The notes: generated from the sequence alone by a model not told the origin. Counted from the first letter of the stretch, positions 1-5,277 are shown. The stretch: 6,442 nucleotides of DNA from Candidatus Kerfeldbacteria bacterium (GCA_016207285.1 JACQPW010000026.1:1-6442), one strand, 5' to 3'. Program-made: numbers and translations.

Positions 1-632
1 CTATAGTACTTGTACTGTTCAGTTGTATTGGTTTGTTTTTGCATACCAAGGTTGCTCAAGCCGATGTAGCTACTCCAGGTTATCGGGATCCCGGTTACTG
101 TCTTGAGATTGTTAACCTGGATGCGTATCCAGACTACACCTTTATTCTGGATGTGGAAGGGTATAGTTCTGATCGGTATCTGTTTGAGCCAGGTGAGTGT
201 CAGCAGCTCGGTAGCTATAATCCACTCCCCATGCGCTTGCAGTTAATTGCTGTTCCAACTGAGCGCTTTAAAAAAGCCGGTTTGTTGTATGCTGGTGATA
301 AAATGTTACGGGAGCGCGGTGCTCTCTTCAGTAATGTCGTTGACTATAGCGAGCCGGATAGCGTGGGAGTCTTATCCGTCATTATCAGCATTACAGACCA
401 AGCTGCTATTACCATGACTGACGATCAATTGACGCTCACCAAAGATGAGGTGGTGTATCGTACGGTACTGGGTTATCCTGTCACCCTACCTTACGTCGAT
501 CAGTCCGAGCGCCCTGGATATAGTGGTACTGGTTTAGTGCTGGTGGTCGCTGGATTTATTTTATGCTTACCGATCTTGGCGTTGGTGCTGTTGGTCATTT
601 TGTACCGCCGCCGTAAAAAACAGCGTCAATAA
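1..632 (+). CDS. Exported single-pass membrane protein, function unknown (5' partial)
   Basis: The reading frame (codons from base 3) is open to the left edge, so the true start is outside the window; a TTG at 33 is in frame but would cut through the signal peptide. The first 20 visible residues look like the end of a signal peptide: a hydrophobic stretch, then KVAQA followed by D, a good signal peptidase I site between bases 62 and 63. About 150 residues of exported domain follow, with two cysteines (in GYCLEIV and PGECQQL) that could form a disulfide. Near the C-terminus a hydrophobic helix of about 25 residues (roughly 528-602) is followed by the basic tail YRRRKKQRQ, so the predicted topology is N-terminus outside, C-terminus in the cytoplasm. 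I do not recognise the family. It has no evident link to tryptophan synthesis, and its stop lies only 9 bases before the trp promoter -35 box, with no terminator between. Confidence 0.8.
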   Translation, partial: IVLVLFSCIGLFLHTKVAQADVATPGYRDPGYCLEIVNLDAYPDYTFILDVEGYSSDRYLFEPGECQQLGSYNPLPMRLQLIAVPTERFKKAGLLYAGDKMLRERGALFSNVVDYSEPDSVGVLSVIISITDQAAITMTDDQLTLTKDEVVYRTVLGYPVTLPYVDQSERPGYSGTGLVLVVAGFILCLPILALVLLVILYRRRKKQRQ

Positions 633-641
633 GACCGAGGA

Positions 642-670
642 TTGACAAGTCAAAACCAATCACCTATACT
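642..670 (+). promoter_or_regulatory. Predicted sigma70-type promoter of the trp operon
   Basis: A perfect -35 hexamer TTGACA (642-647) is separated by exactly 17 bases from a -10 hexamer TATACT (665-670), one mismatch from consensus. The predicted transcription start is A677 (A675 is also possible). It sits just after the stop codon of the upstream gene and directly before the leader peptide, as expected for a promoter controlled by attenuation. No obvious operator palindrome overlaps it, so I see no sign of a TrpR-type repressor site. Confidence 0.85.
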
Positions 671-680
671 CCCCATAGAT

Positions 681-764
681 ATGAATAACACGCAACAATA
701 CTTTAGCTGGTTCTGGTATACAATGCTCCGAAGGGTGCGCGTGTTCTCTGTTGTAAACGACTAA
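681..764 (+). CDS. trpL: trp operon leader peptide (27 aa, aromatic-rich)
   Basis: The ORF starts at ATG 681 and ends at TAA 762-764. The peptide begins MNNTQQYFSWFWYTM and continues with an Arg/Val-rich half. Residues 7-13 are YFSWFWY: two Trp codons (708-710, 714-716), two Phe (702-704, 711-713) and two Tyr (699-701, 717-719) within seven codons, which is very unlikely by chance this close to a terminator. Its role is inferred to be cis-acting: ribosome position on these codons decides whether the antiterminator or terminator forms. The ATG is only about 4 nt from the predicted transcript 5' end, so initiation is probably leaderless or near-leaderless; no Shine-Dalgarno sequence can fit. 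Unusually, the ORF runs through the 5' arm of the antiterminator and stops 25 bases beyond it, whereas in E. coli trpL the stop lies before that arm. Confidence 0.88.
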   Translation: MNNTQQYFSWFWYTMLRRVRVFSVVND

Positions 765-808
765 ATTAAACAGAATTATAAGAACACTACCAGACCTTTC
801 GGAGCATT
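722..808 (+). promoter_or_regulatory. Antiterminator stem of the trp attenuator
   Basis: Bases 722-736 (AATGCTCCGAAGGGT) pair with 794-808 (ACCTTTCGGAGCATT) over 15 consecutive base pairs with a single G-U wobble (733-797). The stem can be extended inward: 741-747 (GTGTTCT) pairs perfectly with 781-787 (AGAACAC), and 748-752 (CTGTT) with 769-773 (AACAG), so most of the region between the two main arms folds onto itself. The 3' arm includes most of the 5' arm of the terminator hairpin, so the two folds exclude each other. Pairings were read by eye; no free energies were computed. Confidence 0.85.
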
Positions 809-828
809 TCCGGAAGGTCTGTTTAGTT
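791..828 (+). terminator. Rho-independent attenuator terminator
   Basis: Bases 791-803 (CAGACCTTTCGGA) pair with 809-821 (TCCGGAAGGTCTG) over 13 base pairs with one G-U wobble and a 5-base loop (804-808), followed by the U-rich tract TTTAGTT (822-828). The U-tract is interrupted by AG, so termination may be partial. It ends about 14 bases before the DAHP synthase ATG, the right place for an operon-proximal attenuator. It may also limit read-through from the upstream membrane-protein gene, which has no terminator of its own. Confidence 0.85.
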
Positions 829-842
829 AATACAAACATATT

Positions 843-1859
843 ATGATCATCGTTATGCAAGAAAACGCACCAAAACAACACGCCCTAGCGGTGGTGCACC
901 ATGTCCAAGAGCTTGGTTTAAAGCCGGTCTTGTTAGAAGGAACCGAACGTAATGTAATTGCCGTCATTGGGGATGAACGCATTATGGACATGCATGTCAT
1001 CAATTCGCTCGACGGCGTCGAAAAAGTCATGCCCGTGTTGGCGCCATTCAAATTAGCTTCTAAAGAACATGCCAAAACCAAAACTGCCATTACCGTTGCT
1101 CCGGGCGTGGTGGTTGGCGGTACCCAGATTGCGGTGATGGCTGGTAATTGCGCCGTAGAAAGTTTGGGTACTACTCTGGCCACAGCCAAAGCGGTGCAGG
1201 CAGCCGGTGCCATTATTCAACGTGGCGGAGCCTTTAAACCCCGCAGCTCCCCCTATTCCTTTCAAGGTTTGGGTGAAGAAGGCCTGTTGGTGCTGCGTGA
1301 AGCCAAGAAGCAAACGGGCATGCCGATTATTACAGAAATTCTTGACCCCAGACATGTTGAGTTAGTGGCGGAACATGCCGATATTCTACAAGTAGGTACG
1401 CGCAATATGCAAAACTTTGAATTGTTGCGTGAGTTGGGTAAAGTGAAGAAGCCAGTGCTACTGAAACGTGGCATGTCTGCGACGATCGAAGAATTCTTAA
1501 TGTCCGCTGAATACATTCTAGCGAGTGGTAACGCTAACGTCATTTTGTGTGAGCGTGGTATTCGCACCTACGAAACCGCCACCCGCAATACCTTGGATAT
1601 TTCCGCAATTCCTGTGTTGAAAAAAATGACTCATTTACCAGTGATTGTCGATCCATCGCATGCGGCTGGGAAACGTGATTATGTTGGCGCCTTGGCTAAA
1701 GCCGCGATCGCTGCCGGCGCTGATGGATTATTGTTGGATGTGCATCCAGAACCACCAAAATCATTAGTGGATCCTGATCAGGCCTTGAATTTTGAACAGT
1801 TCACAGTGTTGATGGTGGACATTAAAAAAATTGCCGAGGCTGTTGGCCGAACATTGTAA
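843..1859 (+). CDS. aroF: 3-deoxy-7-phosphoheptulonate (DAHP) synthase, type I-beta, with N-terminal regulatory domain
   Basis: Catalyses condensation of phosphoenolpyruvate with erythrose-4-phosphate, the first step of the shikimate pathway, in the cytoplasm. The 338-residue length and layout match the Thermotoga-type enzyme: an N-terminal ferredoxin-like/ACT-like regulatory domain (about residues 1-70, starting MIIVM and containing VIGDE), then a TIM barrel. Visible motifs are GNCAVES (C103), GGAFKPRSSPYSFQGLG (130-144), LLKRG (206-210), DPSHAAGKRD (H273), DVHPEP (299-304) and D310. C103, H273 and D310 fit the metal ligands of the family. The usual Glu ligand in EVHP appears as D299, and the usual AGPC reads AGNC. 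The ATG at 843 gives the family-typical N-terminus, but no Shine-Dalgarno sequence precedes it. In the Thermotoga enzyme the N-terminal domain mediates Tyr/Phe inhibition; similar feedback here is inferred. As first structural gene behind the attenuator, its expression is tied to the trp genes. Confidence 0.95.
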   Translation: MIIVMQENAPKQHALAVVHHVQELGLKPVLLEGTERNVIAVIGDERIMDMHVINSLDGVEKVMPVLAPFKLASKEHAKTKTAITVAPGVVVGGTQIAVMAGNCAVESLGTTLATAKAVQAAGAIIQRGGAFKPRSSPYSFQGLGEEGLLVLREAKKQTGMPIITEILDPRHVELVAEHADILQVGTRNMQNFELLRELGKVKKPVLLKRGMSATIEEFLMSAEYILASGNANVILCERGIRTYETATRNTLDISAIPVLKKMTHLPVIVDPSHAAGKRDYVGALAKAAIAAGADGLLLDVHPEPPKSLVDPDQALNFEQFTVLMVDIKKIAEAVGRTL

Positions 1860-1873
1860 ACATTCATTCTCGT

Positions 1874-3226
1874 ATGTTTTACCGCAAGTTTGTCCAACCA
1901 ATTGAATACCAACCAGCCCTGGAGGCCTTTCGCCAGTATAGTGCTGCAGTTCCTGGTATTCTGTTTGAGTCGGCAGACATCGCACCCGTCTATGGCCGTA
2001 AAAGTTTGTTTATAGTTGATCCAGTATTGTCGGTTGAAGGTCGGGACAAGATGATCACGTTAGCAACCTTAAGACCTGGTGGGGATATTATCCGACAGCA
2101 GTTGTCGGGTGAGGTGACGAGCTTACGGTCGATCTTTGAACAAATTCAGGTCGATGATCCATATTTTGGCTTGTATGGGATGTTTAGTTACGATTTTGTT
2201 CGGCAGTTTGAAGTGCTGCCAGATCAGCATCCACACCTGGATGTGCCGGATGTTCAACTCTATATTCCGGATCTGGTGTTTGTGTATGATCATTTAAAAG
2301 AAACCGCCGAGGTGCATTACTACCAACTGACTGAGCTGACTTTGGCAGAACGCCTGCAACAATTACCCAAACAGATACAATCACTCGACTTTAGTGTCGG
2401 CACGATGCAGCCGAATATCAACCAACCAGAGTATGAAACTCTAGTGCAACGGGCTCAAGATCATATGAAGATTGGGGATGTGTTTGAGCTGGTCTTATCA
2501 CGGCAGTTTACGGCTCCATTTTCAGGTTCCACTTTGGGTTTATATCAACAGTATCGTGAGGTGAACCCATCACCCTATATGTTTTTTGTGAGAACACCAC
2601 ACCGCACCTTACTGGGGGCGTCGCCAGAAATGTTTGTACGTGTAGAGGCCGCTACCGTCATGACACGACCCATTTCTGGCACGGCCGTGCGCAGTGCTGA
2701 TGCGGTGACTGATTATGAACACATGTTAGCTCTGCTTAATAGCAGCAAAGAAAAAAGTGAACTCGATATGTTGATTGATTTAGCCCGGAATGATTTGGCT
2801 AGAGTGTGCCAGCCCGGCATCCAAGTGTCCGATTATCGCTATGTAGAAAAATATTCCAAGGTGATGCACACGATTGCACAGGTGACTGGCCAGCTCGATA
2901 CGGATAAATTCATCGCCTATGATGCTCTCACAGCTTGTTTGAATGCGGGAACGTTAACCGGTGCTCCAAAGATTAGAGCGATGGAACTGATTGAGGAACT
3001 AGAACCAACCCGCCGCGGCTTGTACGGTGGTTGCATGGGGTATCTCACGTTTAACAACGAACTGAATACCGGTATTACCATTCGCTCGGCCGTGATTGAA
3101 GATGGTATGGTGACTACGCAAGCGGGTGCTACGGTGTTATTGGATTCCACGCCCACCGCTGAATTTAAAGAGACCGAGCATAAAGCTGCCGCCTTGTTGG
3201 GAGTGTTAGCGAAAGAACGCCTATGA
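1874..3226 (+). CDS. trpE: Anthranilate synthase component I
   Basis: Converts chorismate to anthranilate using ammonia delivered by TrpG. At 450 residues it is somewhat shorter than the usual 490-520. The feedback-site motifs are recognisable: LFESAD (residues 30-35, the LLES site) and NPSPYMFF (231-238), so inhibition by tryptophan is likely. Chorismate-binding domain motifs follow: TRPISGT (264-270), KEKSELDMLIDLARND (292-307), YSKVMH (H332), NAGTLTGAPKIRAMELI (357-373), RRGLYGGCMGY and the C-terminal E430/E433/K437 cluster in AEFKETEHK. PISGT, rather than PIKGT, argues for TrpE against PabB. An oddity is Leu297 after the catalytic-region Glu296, where TrpE usually has His. It begins 14 bases after aroF, with no clear Shine-Dalgarno site, and its TGA overlaps the trpG start as ATGA. 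Confidence 0.95.
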   Translation: MFYRKFVQPIEYQPALEAFRQYSAAVPGILFESADIAPVYGRKSLFIVDPVLSVEGRDKMITLATLRPGGDIIRQQLSGEVTSLRSIFEQIQVDDPYFGLYGMFSYDFVRQFEVLPDQHPHLDVPDVQLYIPDLVFVYDHLKETAEVHYYQLTELTLAERLQQLPKQIQSLDFSVGTMQPNINQPEYETLVQRAQDHMKIGDVFELVLSRQFTAPFSGSTLGLYQQYREVNPSPYMFFVRTPHRTLLGASPEMFVRVEAATVMTRPISGTAVRSADAVTDYEHMLALLNSSKEKSELDMLIDLARNDLARVCQPGIQVSDYRYVEKYSKVMHTIAQVTGQLDTDKFIAYDALTACLNAGTLTGAPKIRAMELIEELEPTRRGLYGGCMGYLTFNNELNTGITIRSAVIEDGMVTTQAGATVLLDSTPTAEFKETEHKAAALLGVLAKERL

Positions 3227-3813
3227 AAATGAAGATTAAAAAAAATGTCATCCTCATCGATAACTTCGATTCTTTCACCTATAACTTGGTGGATTACTTA
3301 CGTCAGTTTGGTGCAACAGTCACAGTGTTCCGCAACACTACTCCAGTGGCTAAGGTCAAACAAACGAAACCTGATTTAGTTGTCTATTCACCGGGCCCTG
3401 GTAATCCCAGCCAATCTGGACACTTGTTGGAATATATTAAAGCGTTCACGGGTGTGTATCCGCAGTTTGGTGTTTGTTTGGGTCTGCAAGCTATGGTGGA
3501 AGCCTGTGGTGGTAGTTTAAAAGTGTTGGATAAACCAATGCATGGCAAACCTTCATTGATTAAGCATGATGGCGGAACTATTTTTACTGGTTTACCAAAT
3601 CCATTAACGGTTGGGCGTTATCATTCGTTAGCGGCCGATCGGGTACCTGCCGAGTTTGTGGTGTCCGCCCGCAGCTTAGATGATGATCAAGTGATGGCCA
3701 TTCGGCATCAGACCTTGCCGATGGAAGCAGTGCAGTTTCATCCGGAATCCATCTTGACTGCCAAAGATGGCTTAGGCTTACAGCTGATCCATAATGTCTT
3801 GGAGGTGTTATGA
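3223..3813 (+). CDS. trpG: Anthranilate synthase component II (glutamine amidotransferase)
   Basis: Class I glutamine amidotransferase that hydrolyses glutamine and supplies ammonia to TrpE. The 196 residues cover the whole domain: LIDNFDSFTYNLVDYL (11-26), the oxyanion region SPGPGNPS (56-63), the nucleophile elbow FGVCLGLQ with Cys85, MHGKPS (typical of anthranilate synthase), GRYHSL and FHPES with His173 and Glu175. The catalytic triad is intact. The elbow reads GVCLGLQ rather than GVCLGHQ; from memory the Leu form is common in TrpE-TrpG fusion proteins of alphaproteobacteria. The start ATG overlaps the trpE stop (ATGA); a second ATG at 3229 (residue 3) is a possible alternative. It could also serve folate synthesis with a PabB partner, as in Bacillus, but nothing here shows that. 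Confidence 0.95.
   Translation: MKMKIKKNVILIDNFDSFTYNLVDYLRQFGATVTVFRNTTPVAKVKQTKPDLVVYSPGPGNPSQSGHLLEYIKAFTGVYPQFGVCLGLQAMVEACGGSLKVLDKPMHGKPSLIKHDGGTIFTGLPNPLTVGRYHSLAADRVPAEFVVSARSLDDDQVMAIRHQTLPMEAVQFHPESILTAKDGLGLQLIHNVLEVL
3801..3807 (+). promoter_or_regulatory. Shine-Dalgarno site of trpD
   Basis: GGAGGTG ends two bases before the trpD ATG at 3810 (the GGAGG core is 4 bases away). It is the only strong anti-SD match before any gene start in the window, and it lies inside the end of trpG. An in-frame TAA at 3792-3794 rules out any start upstream of it. Confidence 0.75.
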
Positions 3814-4649
3814 ACAAGCTAAGCGCATTATTAGACGGTCAGCTGAGTTTTGATGAGGCTAAAGCCTACATCTTGGAATTGTCGCAGCAACCAGTGACTG
3901 TACAGTTGTTATTGGCATTGACCACCGAGTTGCGTAGTCGCATGGTTCGGATTGATTTGGGTAAACCAGTCTTAGATACCTGTGGCACTGGCGGCGACGG
4001 CAAGAAGACCTTTAATATTTCCACAGCCGTGGCGTTAAAATGTGCTGAGTTAGGAGTACCAGTGGCTAAGCATGGTAATGTGGCCGCTACATCAGTGTCT
4101 GGTAGTGCTGACGTCCTACAACATCTAGGTATTCCAATTGATCTCACCGGCCAAGCAGCAGTTGATTATTTCAAACACCATAACTTTATTTTTTTATTCG
4201 CTAAGCTGTATCACCCGGCAATGAAACACGTTGCTCCCATCCGCCAGGCTTTAGGCGTGCGTACCATTTTTAACATCTTAGGGCCATTGTGCAACCCAGC
4301 CGGGGCTGAATATCAGATGGTGGGCGTGGCTGACGAATCATTAGCCGAACCAATGGGCCACACCTTAATTGAATTGGGTTCCAAGCATGTGGTGATTGTC
4401 CATAGCGAGGACGGTTTGGATGAAGTCAGTATCGCCGCGCCAACACACGTGTACGATTTTAGACCCGGTGCAACCAAACAATTCACTATCAATCCCGAAA
4501 CACGTTATCCGCTCTCTGCGATCCAAGCCAATTCTGTGGCCGAGAGTGCTCAACTAATTACTCATCCAACCCCAGCTGCCCAAGCCGCCATTGACCTCAA
4601 TGTGCGGTTAGCTCTGTACGCTGCTGATCAAACCGAACACTATGAGTAA
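3810..4649 (+). CDS. trpD: Anthranilate phosphoribosyltransferase, compact form
   Basis: Transfers phosphoribose from PRPP to anthranilate. Family motifs are in order: DTCGTGGDG (56-64) binding the PRPP diphosphate, FNISTA (68-73), KHGN (87-90), SGSADVLQHLG, HPAMKHVAPIRQALGVRTIFNILGP in two stretches (135-159, with R151 in the anthranilate region) and GLDEVS (202-207, the metal-binding Asp-Glu pair). At 279 residues it is about 50-60 shorter than usual. The N-terminal helical part is reduced: GTGGDG starts at residue 59 instead of about 80, and the C-terminus stops early after the NVRLALYAA helix. The usual Arg after KHGN is Val91. The start cannot move upstream because of an in-frame TAA at 3792-3794, and a strong Shine-Dalgarno site supports ATG 3810. 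The start overlaps trpG by four bases and the end overlaps trpC by eight. Confidence 0.94.
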   Translation: MNKLSALLDGQLSFDEAKAYILELSQQPVTVQLLLALTTELRSRMVRIDLGKPVLDTCGTGGDGKKTFNISTAVALKCAELGVPVAKHGNVAATSVSGSADVLQHLGIPIDLTGQAAVDYFKHHNFIFLFAKLYHPAMKHVAPIRQALGVRTIFNILGPLCNPAGAEYQMVGVADESLAEPMGHTLIELGSKHVVIVHSEDGLDEVSIAAPTHVYDFRPGATKQFTINPETRYPLSAIQANSVAESAQLITHPTPAAQAAIDLNVRLALYAADQTEHYE

Positions 4650-5277
4650 ATTTGTAGAAGCCATTCTAGCAGCTCACGGCCAGGCCATTATTGCTGAATA
4701 TAAACGGGCGTCACCAAGCCTGGGTGACATTAATTTAGCGGTGACCGTGGAAGAGGCTGTGCAGAAGTATCAACAGAATGGAGCAACTTGTTTGTCTATT
4801 CTGACAGAACCAATCAAATTTAAAGGCGACATTGACTTTATTCGCCGCGCTAAAGCAGTCTGCTCATTACCAATTTTACGGAAAGATTTTATTACCACTT
4901 CACAGCAAGTATGCGACACCAAAGCAGCTGGAGCGGATGCCATGCTACTGATTGTAGCGCAATTATCGAACCAACAGCTGATGGATTTGAACGCACTGGC
5001 TCTGGAACTAGGCTTAGATACCTTAGTGGAAGCTCATTCATTAGTGGAATTACAGCAAGCCATCGCGTGTCGGCCATCTCTGGTAGGTGTGAACAGTCGT
5101 AACTTAAACACTCTGAAGATTGATCTGACATTGTTCGATCAGCTGATTAAACATATTCCTGACCAGGTGATTGCGATTGCTGAATCGGGGATTACGAATG
5201 AGCAGCAACTGCAACATGTCCGTGAATTAGGCTTTGCTGGTGCTCTCATTGGGACCTATTTCATGAAACAGTTATGA
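4642..5277 (+). CDS. trpC: Indole-3-glycerol phosphate synthase, N-terminally shortened
   Basis: Closes the indole ring by decarboxylating 1-(2-carboxyphenylamino)-1-deoxyribulose 5-phosphate (CdRP). The catalytic residues of the TIM barrel are all visible: IIAEYKRASPS (Glu19, Lys21), LRKDF (Lys81), LVEAH (Glu130), GVNSRNL (Asn151) and IAESGI (Glu181, Ser182). The length is 211 residues against about 255-265 for the family. The first strand motif, usually near residue 50, begins at 16, so most of the N-terminal extension that normally covers the barrel and contributes to substrate binding is missing; the last helix is also short. This is not a start-choice error: an in-frame TAG at 4609-4611 blocks extension beyond about ten codons. 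The start sits in an 8-base overlap with trpD (ATGAGTAA) with no Shine-Dalgarno site, so translation is probably coupled to trpD. The end overlaps trpF as ATGA. Confidence 0.94.
   Translation: MSKFVEAILAAHGQAIIAEYKRASPSLGDINLAVTVEEAVQKYQQNGATCLSILTEPIKFKGDIDFIRRAKAVCSLPILRKDFITTSQQVCDTKAAGADAMLLIVAQLSNQQLMDLNALALELGLDTLVEAHSLVELQQAIACRPSLVGVNSRNLNTLKIDLTLFDQLIKHIPDQVIAIAESGITNEQQLQHVRELGFAGALIGTYFMKQL

Larger units (their letters stand above)
677..842 (+). promoter_or_regulatory. Aromatic/trp operon leader with ribosome-mediated attenuator
   Basis: The leader between the predicted transcript start and the DAHP synthase start holds every part of a classical attenuator: a short peptide ORF rich in Trp, Phe and Tyr codons (681-764), an antiterminator pairing (722-736 with 794-808) and a competing terminator hairpin (791-821) with a short U-rich tail. 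The two structures share bases 794-803 and are mutually exclusive. By the known mechanism in enteric trp and related operons, a ribosome stalled at uncharged-tRNA codons lets the antiterminator form and transcription continues; fluent translation favours the terminator. I estimate a leading-edge position near 720 for a ribosome waiting at the first Trp codon, which leaves the whole 5' antiterminator arm (from 722) free. A terminated transcript would be about 145-150 nt long. Confidence 0.88.

Noticed and set aside
15..26. LFSC in the upstream signal peptide as a possible lipobox.
   Set aside because: Phe at the -2 position is atypical and the Cys is followed by more hydrophobic signal-peptide residues; the AQA-D site for signal peptidase I fits better.
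732..743. AGGGTGCGCG looks slightly like the T-box core sequence.
   Set aside because: Only AGGGTG matches; the conserved GGNACCGCG continuation and the specifier stem-loop are missing, and the leader peptide with its antiterminator explains the bases fully.
709..796. The Trp codon region (709-716) can pair with 790-796 with one bulged base.
   Set aside because: Only about 7 bp with a bulge, and it competes with the much better 15-bp pairing; probably coincidental.
642..842. TrpR operator or TRAP-type GAG/UAG repeats in the leader.
   Set aside because: I found no palindrome over the promoter and no series of regularly spaced GAG/UAG triplets.
660..881. A reverse-strand open frame of 73 codons over the leader.
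   Set aside because: It is an open frame opposite the attenuator and the start of aroF, with no recognisable protein features; the + strand explanation is far stronger.
827..1355. Long reverse-strand open frames inside the aroF gene.
   Set aside because: They lie opposite a strongly conserved DAHP synthase and have low-complexity, non-family-like translations.
1874..3226. Possibility that this gene is pabB rather than trpE.
   Set aside because: PISGT instead of PIKGT, the LFES and NPSPYMFF tryptophan-site motifs, and the trp operon setting all favour trpE.
4911..5102. A 63-codon + strand frame inside trpC.
   Set aside because: It lies wholly within the conserved trpC barrel in another frame and has no ribosome site or recognisable motif.
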